A DNA stretch of 64,000 nt from Oligoflexales bacterium (GTDB lineage: Bacteria > Bdellovibrionota_B > Oligoflexia > Oligoflexales > JALZUQ01): assembly GCA_023301465.1 (NCBI GenBank), contig JALZUQ010000007.1, forward strand, positions 46,312 to 110,311, given 5' to 3'. The position numbers were made by a program, and so were the translations under genes. Below are positions 34,797 through 42,753 of this stretch, piece by piece; positions within the stretch are counted from its first letter, which is position 1, and the number at the start of each line of letters is the position of its first letter. Under the pieces are notes generated by a model. That model saw nothing but the letters and a program-made list of their open reading frames with translations. It made no database searches and had not been told where the DNA came from.

Positions 34797-35474
34797 TTAC
34801 AAGGTTTTAGATCTTAAGAGAGAGTTATCAGCTAAGTGATGACGTTTACTGAGAAAACGGGGGTGACAGGCCCACAATACGATAAGCTTTGAAGAGAAGT
34901 CTCGAAGCTCACAGATAGTGTCATCAATGGTTTTGCCTGTAGAGAGTATATCGTCAAAAATAATATGCTTTCCATGGTTGAGGGCTTCCCACCCAACTTG
35001 GTCTTTATGAACTATATAACCAGATTTTTTTTCAAATGATCTCTTTCTTATGTTTCTTTTTCTTGGGTCAGTAATGTGAGTAGTTGTCTTGTTGTTGATG
35101 AGTGTGTGCTGGATCGTATTTGCGATATTTGGACGAAGTGTCACAATGCTCCAAAGGCTTTGTTTAATTGTGGTTACATTGTGAATTTTTTGTTTGTGTA
35201 TCTTTGGATAAAGTTTCTTGAGTGACCATTTTTTTATGAATTTCACAGCAAAAGGGTTTCGATGAACTTTTGCATGAAATAATAGATTTCTATGAATCCC
35301 AGAGTAAGGACCAACTGCTAACAATTTTCCAAACCAAAGATTGTCGTTGCTCACGATGTTAATGTAGATAGGTTCTTCTTTGTCTAGGTAGTTTAAACAA
35401 TCATGACAAATTTTTTGCTTGAACACACCAAGCTCAGGTTTGATTAAGTCGCACCCCAAACAAAAAAGCCGCAT
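34797..35474 (-). CDS. ComF/GntX-like phosphoribosyltransferase
   Basis: The 225-residue protein has the ComF layout. An N-terminal zinc-ribbon-like pair C-L-G-C and C-H-D-C (residues 4-29) is followed by a type I phosphoribosyltransferase domain with the PRPP-loop motif I-I-F-D-D-I-L-S-T-G-K-T near residue 178. ComF relatives act in DNA uptake, GntX in gluconate or iron-linked processes. The ATG overlaps the rlmH stop as TAATG, which fixes the start at 35474. The frame continues upstream, but that part is the rlmH gene read out of frame. Confidence 0.8.
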   Translation of the reverse strand: MRLFCLGCDLIKPELGVFKQKICHDCLNYLDKEEPIYINIVSNDNLWFGKLLAVGPYSGIHRNLLFHAKVHRNPFAVKFIKKWSLKKLYPKIHKQKIHNVTTIKQSLWSIVTLRPNIANTIQHTLINNKTTTHITDPRKRNIRKRSFEKKSGYIVHKDQVGWEALNHGKHIIFDDILSTGKTIDDTICELRDFSSKLIVLWACHPRFLSKRHHLADNSLLRSKTL

Positions 35475-35884
35475 TAATGTTGGTACTTGATCCCTTGAAT
35501 CACGGTAATTGCTCTGTAGATTTGTTCTATACAAAATACACAACTTATATCACTTGTGGTAGTTGCTGCTGAGAGGCTCCAGAGCATATCAACAGATTCT
35601 TTTTCTTTATCAGATAACCCGAAAGGTCCTCCAATGAAAAAATTTAGGTCCAGTTTACTTCGGTAGTTTGTGTGGGAAACAATAAGGTCGGTCAGTTCAG
35701 GTGTTGTAAGGTTTTTGCCTTTAGGATCTAAAATAATATTAAATGCATTCTCTGGTTTTTTAAATTGTTTGCGAATTTCAAGGCGTGCTGGGTAATGCTT
35801 TTTGAGTCGTTTCATATATTCATGGGATAAGCTTTCAATGGTAGAGAATGCAAACTTATCAATCTTAATGATGTTTAGGTGCAT
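35474..35884 (-). CDS. rlmH: 23S rRNA pseudouridine-1915 N3-methyltransferase
   Basis: RlmH is the small SPOUT methyltransferase acting on helix 69 of 23S rRNA in assembled 70S ribosomes. The diagnostic F-F-I-G-G-P-F-G-L segment, forming the SAM-binding knot, lies near residue 84. At 136 residues it is shorter than the usual 155, mostly in the C-terminal loop region. It follows rsfS with a 20-base overlap, the common bacterial order nadD-rsfS-rlmH, and its stop overlaps the comF-like start. Confidence 0.9.
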   Translation of the reverse strand: MHLNIIKIDKFAFSTIESLSHEYMKRLKKHYPARLEIRKQFKKPENAFNIILDPKGKNLTTPELTDLIVSHTNYRSKLDLNFFIGGPFGLSDKEKESVDMLWSLSAATTTSDISCVFCIEQIYRAITVIQGIKYQH

Positions 35885-36242
35885 AGTCTTCGGCTAGAGA
35901 TTTTGTGTCAAGAAACGTAGCTTCTGGCCAAAGGCCTTCAATTGCATAATAATCTCTTAAGTAATCAAAAAAGATGTGAACGACAAAATCACCATAGTCA
36001 AGCAGGATCCAGTTCCCTGTTTTTTCACCTTCAGATTTTAAGACGCGTTCATCACAGTCTCTTCTGAGGGTGGTAAGAATACTGTCACAAATAGCTTTTG
36101 TTTGGCGATTGTTTTCACCAGAACAAACAAAAACATAATCACATAGGTCAGAGTGCTCTTGTACATCTAAGACAACAAGCCTCTTCGCTTTTTTTTCTAG
36201 GGCGGCGTATACAGCTGCTTTTACTTGATTAATAGTCGACAT
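35865..36242 (-). CDS. rsfS: Ribosomal silencing factor RsfS
   Basis: RsfS binds ribosomal protein L14 and blocks subunit joining when nutrients run low. The 125-residue sequence has the family's V-L-D-V near residue 24, D-Y-V-F-V-C-S-G near residue 35, and the C-terminal G-N-W-I-L-L-D-Y-G-D-F-V-V-H-I-F block. AAGGAG lies five bases before the ATG. It overlaps nadD upstream and rlmH downstream, a conserved cluster. Confidence 0.93.
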   Translation of the reverse strand: MSTINQVKAAVYAALEKKAKRLVVLDVQEHSDLCDYVFVCSGENNRQTKAICDSILTTLRRDCDERVLKSEGEKTGNWILLDYGDFVVHIFFDYLRDYYAIEGLWPEATFLDTKSLAEDYAPKHH

Positions 36243-36897
36243 GGTTCTCCTTAAGGGCTTTCATAACGTCTGGGTGAAGGTTTTGCAAACTGTATCCTGA
36301 GTTTCTTATTTCGGTACTAGAAATCTCAATTGGCTTGTTGTTTAAAAAGTGAAAAGTGCAATTGATTTCAGTGAGTTTGATCGTGTTTTCGCTAATTGAT
36401 GCCTGTATGTTGAGCTCATCCAAAGCCTTGGTAGTCTTTGATTGTAGTGTGTTGAGATGAGAGTCGTCCCTGCTGGCTACGAGGAAGTCCGTGAGTTGAC
36501 ACAGTTCATCAAATTGATGCCATTTTGGAAGTGAGGGTATTTGATCGTCCCCCATTAAAAAGATAAATGACTTTAAGTTTGACGCAGCCTTATCGCTGAG
36601 GAGTTTGGAAATAAGTTGATATGTATAAACGGGCTGTTCTAGTTTTTGTTCGATGTCGCTCACGAATAAATTTGAGTGTATGTTTTGAAAATTCAATTTT
36701 GAGAGTTTAACCCTCGTATTAAAATCAAGGTTGATTTTTGATTTTGAAAAAAATTTTTGAAAACTAGGGACAATCATGATGCTGTCAAAATCAAATTGAT
36801 TCACGGCAAGTTGAATGATTTTTCGATGTCCTAAGTGTGGTGGATTAAATGTCCCACCATAAATCAATGTTTTATTAATATCCAAGCTTGATTTCAT
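36229..36897 (-). CDS. nadD: Nicotinate-nucleotide adenylyltransferase
   Basis: NadD adenylylates nicotinate mononucleotide in NAD synthesis. The 222-residue protein has the nucleotidyltransferase motif G-G-T-F-N-P-P-H-L-G-H near residue 15 and the C-terminal I-S-S-T-E-I-R motif that binds ATP phosphates. It overlaps the end of obgE by 23 bases and the start of rsfS by 14. The overlapping chain suggests one polycistronic message with tightly linked translation. Confidence 0.92.
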   Translation of the reverse strand: MKSSLDINKTLIYGGTFNPPHLGHRKIIQLAVNQFDFDSIMIVPSFQKFFSKSKINLDFNTRVKLSKLNFQNIHSNLFVSDIEQKLEQPVYTYQLISKLLSDKAASNLKSFIFLMGDDQIPSLPKWHQFDELCQLTDFLVASRDDSHLNTLQSKTTKALDELNIQASISENTIKLTEINCTFHFLNNKPIEISSTEIRNSGYSLQNLHPDVMKALKENHVDY

Positions 36898-37897
36898 TTA
36901 ATGCTCGAAAGCATTCATTTTGAATTTTCCTGATAAGGGTAGGGTCAATGATGGTGCTTTGAAGGACAACACAATTAAACTGATCTTTTAATTGTTTTTG
37001 TAGTTCGTCCGCATCTCCTTGTTCTACCAAGTCAACTTTATTTAAAATAATGAAAAAAGGTTTTTGATACAGGTCTTCAGAGAATTTTTTAAGCTCTTCT
37101 CTTAGTATCTCAACTTGTTTGACTGCTTTATGCTCTATTAACTGGGAGTACTCATCTACAATAAATGCAATGCACTTTGTTCTTCTTAAGTGTTTTAGAA
37201 ACTTATGCCCGAGGCCTTCCCCCGCACTTGCTCCCTCAATGAGTCCGGGTACATCTGCAATGACACAGCTTGTTCCACCCATAGCTCTTTCGTCAATAAC
37301 GCCCAGCTGAGGGTTGATGGTTGTAAATGGGTAGTCTCCCACCTGAGGTTTTGCTTTGCTTAATTGTCTTAAGAGACTTGATTTTCCTGCGTTGGGAAAA
37401 CCGGCTAGTCCAATGTCTGCTAACAAGTTTAACTCAAGTTTTACCTTAATTTCTTCACCGGGCAGTCCGGGTGTGCATTTATAAGGGGTTCTTGTGACAG
37501 AGGATTTGTATCTGATGTTTCCCCAGCCGTGTTTGCCGCCTTTTGCAATCACAAGCTTTTGACCTTCTTCTGTGATCTCGCCGAGGAGCTGTTCGTCTTC
37601 TCTGTTAATGATCCTTGTTCCTAGTGGAACTTCAAGAATGCAGTCTTCACCACGTGCACCAGTTCTTCCATTGACGCCGCCTGATTGCCCAGGTTTTGCT
37701 TTGTATTCACGGTTGTTGTCTAGGTGAGCTAAGGTGTTGTGTTTAGCGGTTCCAATAAGATAGATGCTTCCACCATTACCGCCGTCACCACCATCAGGCC
37801 CAAGATTCGTAAGGCCTTTTGAGTTGCGAAAACTAATAATCCCCGGCCCGCCTTTTCCGGCGAGTGCAGAGATTTTAATGTCATCAATAAATTTCAC
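36875..37897 (-). CDS. obgE: GTPase ObgE
   Basis: ObgE is a ribosome-associated GTPase linked to 50S assembly and stress responses. The glycine-rich Obg fold (residues 1-158; G-P-D-G-G-D-G-G-N-G-G) precedes the G domain with G-F-P-N-A-G-K-S-S, D-V-P-G-L-I-E-G-A and N-K-V-D. The start is GTG at 37897 with no strong ribosome binding site. The length of 340 matches the family without the extra C-terminal domain. It lies downstream of rplU-rpmA as in most bacteria. Confidence 0.95.
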   Translation of the reverse strand: MKFIDDIKISALAGKGGPGIISFRNSKGLTNLGPDGGDGGNGGSIYLIGTAKHNTLAHLDNNREYKAKPGQSGGVNGRTGARGEDCILEVPLGTRIINREDEQLLGEITEEGQKLVIAKGGKHGWGNIRYKSSVTRTPYKCTPGLPGEEIKVKLELNLLADIGLAGFPNAGKSSLLRQLSKAKPQVGDYPFTTINPQLGVIDERAMGGTSCVIADVPGLIEGASAGEGLGHKFLKHLRRTKCIAFIVDEYSQLIEHKAVKQVEILREELKKFSEDLYQKPFFIILNKVDLVEQGDADELQKQLKDQFNCVVLQSTIIDPTLIRKIQNECFRALNEIKLGY

Positions 37898-37959
37898 GAG
37901 GGTTATCTTAGATATTTGAGCTCGCGTCTTTCGGTGAAAAAACGGAGCTTAGGATGAAT

Positions 37960-38223
37960 TTAGCTAGCTTCTTGCTGAACGATGTTTACTTTTTGGCGTT
38001 TTTTGCCAAAACGGCTAAAAGAAACGATACCGTCTTTTAGTGCAAACAATGTGTAGTCTTTACCAGTTCCTACATTTGCTCCAGCGTGGAATGTGCTTCC
38101 TACTTGTCTTACGATGATACTACCAGCGGTCACCTTTTGACCTCCATATGCTTTAATGCCCCGGTACTGGGGATTGGAGTCGCGACCGTTCTTGGAACTA
38201 CCACCAGCTTTTTTGTGTGCCAT
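37960..38223 (-). CDS. rpmA: 50S ribosomal protein L27
   Basis: The 87-residue protein begins [16 protein letters not shown], the flexible N-terminal arm that reaches the peptidyl transferase centre, and continues with [14 protein letters not shown]. There is no Firmicutes-type N-terminal propeptide. It lies 25 bases after rplU in the standard ribosomal-protein/obgE cluster. Confidence 0.97.
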   Translation of the reverse strand: MAHKKAGGSSKNGRDSNPQYRGIKAYGGQKVTAGSIIVRQVGSTFHAGANVGTGKDYTLFALKDGIVSFSRFGKKRQKVNIVQQEAS

Positions 38224-38248
38224 AGTTTTATCCCTCTGTGTGCTTTAC

Positions 38249-38560
38249 TTATTTAGAAATGCTTTTAACTTCAATGGTGGTGAAACCTTGACGGTGACCA
38301 CGCATTACCTTGTAATTTTTTCTTCGCTTGTACTTGAAGACAAGAACCTTGTCTTTGCGGTCGTGATTCTTAATTTCGAATTCGACTTTCGCACCAGCTA
38401 CAAGAGGCTCACCAACTGTTACAGACTTATCGTCTCCAACCATGAGCACTTGGTCGGTTGTTAACTTACTTCCGACTTCTTTATGTAATAAATCTACATC
38501 AATTACTGAACCTTTTTCGACTCGGTATTGATGACCACCTGATTTTATGACTGCAAACAT
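38249..38560 (-). CDS. rplU: 50S ribosomal protein L21
   Basis: The 103-residue protein has the L21 pattern: M-F-A-V-I-K-S-G-G-H-Q-Y-R-V at the start and K-Y-K-R-R-K-N-Y-K near residue 77, a basic 23S rRNA-binding block. It is the first gene of the long minus-strand run through rpmA, obgE, nadD, rsfS and rlmH. A good sigma-70-type promoter is visible just upstream. Confidence 0.97.
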   Translation of the reverse strand: MFAVIKSGGHQYRVEKGSVIDVDLLHKEVGSKLTTDQVLMVGDDKSVTVGEPLVAGAKVEFEIKNHDRKDKVLVFKYKRRKNYKVMRGHRQGFTTIEVKSISK

Positions 38561-38589
38561 GACTTCACCTATAGACTACAGAAGTTGGC

Positions 38590-38618
38590 AGTATCACCGA
38601 ACGTGGTGGAGTTGTCAA
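38590..38618 (-). promoter_or_regulatory. Sigma-70-type promoter for the rplU operon
   Basis: On the minus strand a perfect -35 box TTGACA (38613-38618) and a -10 box GATACT (38590-38595) are spaced 17 bases apart. They lie about 30 bases before the rplU start codon, leaving a short leader. Confidence 0.75.
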
Positions 38619-38658
38619 CAGCTTACAGTTGATTGTTGAAAGTTATAATAGGCTGTTT

Positions 38659-39879
38659 TTAAAGGTTTTTTAGGTTGTTGGCTTTTTCGATGATGAAGTT
38701 CGAGGCGCCCAGGTATTTTTGCATAAAGTCCAGAGTCCCAGTAGGGATGCCGTTTACATGGTTTTTGTGTGCTTTGACTAATATTTCGTGAAGCTGATTA
38801 ACGGTTCCTGAAATCTCGACAAGGTTTTCTTTGACCATGAGTTTTGCTTCATGACTTGTGTGGTGGTGAGGCCCAAAACTAATCGCAAGATTTGCTGAGG
38901 CTGCCTCTAGCACATTGTGTACTCTGTGATGCATTGCTCCACCGATAAATGCAAAGTTTGCAATGGGGTAAATTTTTGCGAGCTGTCCCATCGATTGTAT
39001 GATGGTCACATCATGCATTAAATGATTGGGTAATGAAGCGTGAGTGCTGTAAGTCAGTTGATGTTGTGAGCATGCGAGTTCAACTTTTTGAATCATTGCT
39101 TTAGAGATATCGTGTGGAACTAAAATAAGTTTAGCTTTGACGCTTGCTGTAAAATCCTTAAAAGCAGGTAATAAGATATCTAGGTCTTCTGGCCAAACAC
39201 TGCCGCCTATTACGGTGTATTCATGATTGATGGCTAGAGATGAATTGCTTTCAATTTTTCTTGTGAGAGCACGTTCATATTTGGAGTCACCACTCACAAG
39301 AACTTTAGAAGAAATTATTTGAAAGTTTCGTGCGAGAGATTCTTGGCTGGGTTTATCAACACAAAAAACCAACTTAAAATGATTAAGGCACCATTGATAA
39401 TATCTTTTTTTAAGGTTTTTTCCTTGTAAGTTCTGCTTGTGCCAAAAAAGAAGAAAGAGAGGTTTGTGTGATGCTGTTTTTAAAAAAGCGGGCCAAAACT
39501 CATACCGAACAATAAAGATTTTTTTTGGATTGAGAGCCTTAAATAGTTTGTTCCAATAAAAAATGGAGTCGTAGGGCATTAAAATATGTGGTTGATCGGC
39601 ATCAGTCTTTTGAAGGTAATTAATTCCAGAAGTAGAAAAAAAGATAATAAAGGTGGTTTTTTTTTGTTTTTTTAATTTTTCTAGTATTGGAATAATTTGA
39701 TCATATTCACCAGCCGAGCTGCAAAAAAAAACATACTCAGAAGGTGTGATGTTTTTCATTAAGCTGTCTTTTCGATCAGAAAAAAAACAGCCTATCCTTG
39801 GTGATAAAATACTTAGGAGTGGAGAAAGGACAGAAAAGGACCTAAAAATAACTTCTGTGATGATTGAGTAAAAGTACAT
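38659..39879 (-). CDS. waaA: 3-deoxy-D-manno-octulosonate (Kdo) transferase
   Basis: WaaA adds Kdo to lipid A precursors at the inner membrane. The 406-residue protein has an N-terminal membrane-associated stretch and the GT30 regions: F-F-C-S-S-A-G-E near residue 50 with the catalytic Glu, R-Y-E-F-W-P near residue 125, and late F-I-G-G-A-M plus N-V-L-E-A-A and F-G-P-H-H. Some positions differ from the enterobacterial form. It lies three bases after the GT9 gene, so LPS-core genes are together and the organism is a Gram-negative with Kdo-type LPS. Confidence 0.87.
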   Translation of the reverse strand: MYFYSIITEVIFRSFSVLSPLLSILSPRIGCFFSDRKDSLMKNITPSEYVFFCSSAGEYDQIIPILEKLKKQKKTTFIIFFSTSGINYLQKTDADQPHILMPYDSIFYWNKLFKALNPKKIFIVRYEFWPAFLKTASHKPLFLLFWHKQNLQGKNLKKRYYQWCLNHFKLVFCVDKPSQESLARNFQIISSKVLVSGDSKYERALTRKIESNSSLAINHEYTVIGGSVWPEDLDILLPAFKDFTASVKAKLILVPHDISKAMIQKVELACSQHQLTYSTHASLPNHLMHDVTIIQSMGQLAKIYPIANFAFIGGAMHHRVHNVLEAASANLAISFGPHHHTSHEAKLMVKENLVEISGTVNQLHEILVKAHKNHVNGIPTGTLDFMQKYLGASNFIIEKANNLKNL

Positions 39880-39882
39880 AAT

Positions 39883-40956
39883 TTATTTTACCATGTTTTG
39901 AAGAGTCTCTTGGATAGGTGATAAGTCTGTTTGGTGATAACAAGCGAAATCGCCATATCGACAAGAAGCTTTACCGTGGCGAGAGCAAGGGCTGCAACCA
40001 ATTGAGTTAGATAATGATTGATTGTCGGGGTGATGTAAATGGAACCCAAACTCAGGTGCTGTAGGTCCGTAAATCATGAAAGTCTTGACGTTGAGTGATT
40101 CGGATAGGTGGGCTAATGCAGAATCTGCGGCAATCGTAAGTCGTGCTTTTGAAATCGCAATAGCAGTCTGGGTAAGGTTCAGCTTTCCGCAAAGGTTGAG
40201 GTAGTTGAACTGACCTTCGAGTTGATTACACAAAGTAGCGATGAGTTCTTGCTCATCTTTACCGCCTACAAATAAAAGTTGAGGCTTCATCTTTTCAGAA
40301 AAAAGGCTCAAGTTCTTTTTGAGAAAATTTGAAATAACAGAAGCAGGAACTTTTTTTGATTGGTATTTTGCTCCCGGTGCAATACAGATCCAAGGTCCAT
40401 AATTAAGCTCTTGCAAGGCTGAATGCGGTTCTATATTTTTTGGAATATTTGTAAGGTTTGTTCTTGCTTTAATAGGGTCTTTGATGCCGTAACTGTTTTT
40501 TACGATACCTTTAATAAGTTGCTGTAAATCATTAGTGATAGATGATTTTGTTCTTCGCATTTGATGTTTTCTTTTTCTGCCAAAGATTCTGTTTTTAAAA
40601 ATAATCCAATAACGATAAAATCTTCTTTTTTGGAGAGAGTATCGTTTGATGAGTGTTTTTTGAGAGATGCAGAACACTATATAAAAGAGAAGTGTTTTAA
40701 ATGTAGACTGAAGATCAACCCATATATATGTTGAGTCAATTTCGTTTAGAGCTGAATACCTGTCATTGTATTCAAAGCATTGAAGCTCAGGATAGTTATT
40801 TGAAATCAAGTCTAAAGAAGGCTTTGATCCAATCCAGACAATAGTAGATGGTCTGTTTAGTTTTTTAAGATACTCGAGAACAATAGTGCTTAGAATGACA
40901 TCGCCGATACTAGATTTTCTAATAATACAGAGTTTTATTTGTTTTTGGTTTGTCAA
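39883..40956 (-). CDS. Glycosyltransferase family 9 (heptosyltransferase-like)
   Basis: The 357-residue protein has the GT9 layout: N-terminal R-K-S-S-I-G-D-V-I-L near residue 14, I-A-P-G-A-K-Y-Q-S-K-K near residue 195, and A-A-D-S-A-L-A-H-L with I-Y-G-P-T-A-P near residue 285. Several Cys sit near the end (C-S-P-C). It probably adds heptose, or another sugar, to the LPS inner core next to WaaA. The start is TTG immediately after the upstream kinase stop (TAATTG), so translation may be coupled. Confidence 0.82.
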   Translation of the reverse strand: MTNQKQIKLCIIRKSSIGDVILSTIVLEYLKKLNRPSTIVWIGSKPSLDLISNNYPELQCFEYNDRYSALNEIDSTYIWVDLQSTFKTLLFYIVFCISQKTLIKRYSLQKRRFYRYWIIFKNRIFGRKRKHQMRRTKSSITNDLQQLIKGIVKNSYGIKDPIKARTNLTNIPKNIEPHSALQELNYGPWICIAPGAKYQSKKVPASVISNFLKKNLSLFSEKMKPQLLFVGGKDEQELIATLCNQLEGQFNYLNLCGKLNLTQTAIAISKARLTIAADSALAHLSESLNVKTFMIYGPTAPEFGFHLHHPDNQSLSNSIGCSPCSRHGKASCRYGDFACYHQTDLSPIQETLQNMVK

Positions 40957-42753
40957 TTATCGTGTCCAGTCCATTGATAGATAATGCATTGTGTCATCTT
41001 GTCGCACACTTAGAAACTGGTTTTTTTGGCTGATGTCTAAGAGTTGTGCCTCAATATTGTCGGTGTGTATAGAGTGGTGGGCGTTAGTCTGATAGGTGCT
41101 ATTGATTTCAATGCTAAGAATATTTTTTTCGGTGGATGAAAGATCAATAGAGATCTCAGATTTCAAGCCACAATGAGACTCAATATATGCCAATAAACAA
41201 AGCTGAAGAATCTTGAGATCACACTTAAGTGGCAAGTTAAATTCAGAAGAAGAACGTGTGGTGATTTTATATTTGAGCAATTCATTTAGGCGATCAAAGT
41301 ATGCTTTAGTGTTTGTGAGAGCGTCATTGAATATATACGTAGTCTTATGTTTTAACCCTTCTTCAAGTTGGTGTTTCGCTAAAACTAATTTAATAGTCTT
41401 CTCCATTTCATGAAGTTTAACTTCTACGTCGATTAACGATTTTTTGTCTTTGCTAAATGAACGAATGAGCTCTGTAAGGCTTATTAGCTTTGCTATGGGT
41501 GTATTTAGGTTGTGGCTTATAAGTGAAATAAAATTTTGTTTAAGATGGCTAGTCTTTCGAGATTTATTGTGGAGTATTTCCAAACGCCAGTTATTGACCA
41601 ATACAGCAGAAAACTTTGTAAAAACACCAAGTAAAATGGACAAGCACAAAATATAGTATACAGAAAAAGAAAGTAAATATGTTCTGTAAAAAACAAATAA
41701 AATAGTTGTGATGATTAGCCAAACTAAAAGAAAAAGCACCCCAGTATTTAAGAAGCCAGTTATAGTGCTTTTCCGTAAGCTAAAAAGAAGAATGAGTAAA
41801 CAAAGAATAATGTAAATCCAACTGATAGACTTGTGAGCTATTTTAATAAAATTATTTGCAAGAGACATGTGAGCAATTTGAGCCCAAAATAAATGCGGAG
41901 CACTCAGATTACCGTAAGACTCAGGGTTTTTTATGTTAAATATAGACTGATATCCTCGTGCACCCTTAGAAAACAAGGGGTGAAAACCAGGTCGGGTTAG
42001 TTCGCTTCCAATAAAAATGAATTTATTTTGAATGTCCTCTCTAGCTACATATTTAGGCTTGGACATAAATTCTTTTACATCTAACTGATAGAATTCGTTT
42101 GGGTCTGCGACTGCTATAAAAAATACTGGAGATGACTTATTAAGGTCTGAAGTTAGAATAGACTGCCATTGGAAGTTAGGTTGACTAAAGTAATTAATAA
42201 ACCACTGTATACTCCAATCGCCCCAAGTTTTGTTATATGGGCAGTAAAAACCTCTGCAAATATCATCGTCTAACATGGTGGCAGTTTTTTTATAAATTTG
42301 CGGCGTATTTTTATCTACTCCTTGCGGGTAGGTGATCACAATTTTTGTATTGCCGGTGTTATAGGTGTCTATGGTGTTTTTTAGTTTGATGAAGTCAGCA
42401 GGTTTTTTTTGTCCAATTGAAGTCATTAGTCGAATGACGAGAAGCTCTGGTTGATGCTGGAGTATTTCCTTAACAACGTTTGAATAACTTTCTAGGCTTG
42501 CGTCTAACTGTTCTTTGTTATCAGGGTGCATATTTAGAACTGTAAACCTATCAATGTCGTGATAGTTGATTATTTTAGGTGAGGACTGTAAGAATTGCCC
42601 CACTAAGTTTATTTCACCTTCGACCGCGAGGTTAGACTTGTTTTTTTCGTTGTATATAAAGTAAGTGACTAAAATGATAATAACCAGCAAGCTTAATAAT
42701 GGCATGACAGCGTTAAGTAAGTATTTTAGGTTCAGTTTGTTGATTAATATCAT
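40957..42753 (-). CDS. CHASE2-type histidine kinase homologue with degenerate ATPase domain
   Basis: The 598-residue protein has one N-terminal membrane helix, a large extracytoplasmic CHASE2-like domain (about residues 30-290), three more helices (to about 390) and a DHp region with a canonical H-box, L-I-S-H-N-L-N-T-P-I at residue 414. The C-terminal 140 residues should be the ATPase, but N-, G1- and G2-box residues are not visible; L-C-L-L-A-Y-I-E-S-H stands where the N-box would be. It can probably be phosphorylated but not bind ATP normally. It overlaps the paralogous kinase gene by ATGA, and no response regulator is adjacent. Confidence 0.75.
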   Translation of the reverse strand: MILINKLNLKYLLNAVMPLLSLLVIIILVTYFIYNEKNKSNLAVEGEINLVGQFLQSSPKIINYHDIDRFTVLNMHPDNKEQLDASLESYSNVVKEILQHQPELLVIRLMTSIGQKKPADFIKLKNTIDTYNTGNTKIVITYPQGVDKNTPQIYKKTATMLDDDICRGFYCPYNKTWGDWSIQWFINYFSQPNFQWQSILTSDLNKSSPVFFIAVADPNEFYQLDVKEFMSKPKYVAREDIQNKFIFIGSELTRPGFHPLFSKGARGYQSIFNIKNPESYGNLSAPHLFWAQIAHMSLANNFIKIAHKSISWIYIILCLLILLFSLRKSTITGFLNTGVLFLLVWLIITTILFVFYRTYLLSFSVYYILCLSILLGVFTKFSAVLVNNWRLEILHNKSRKTSHLKQNFISLISHNLNTPIAKLISLTELIRSFSKDKKSLIDVEVKLHEMEKTIKLVLAKHQLEEGLKHKTTYIFNDALTNTKAYFDRLNELLKYKITTRSSSEFNLPLKCDLKILQLCLLAYIESHCGLKSEISIDLSSTEKNILSIEINSTYQTNAHHSIHTDNIEAQLLDISQKNQFLSVRQDDTMHYLSMDWTR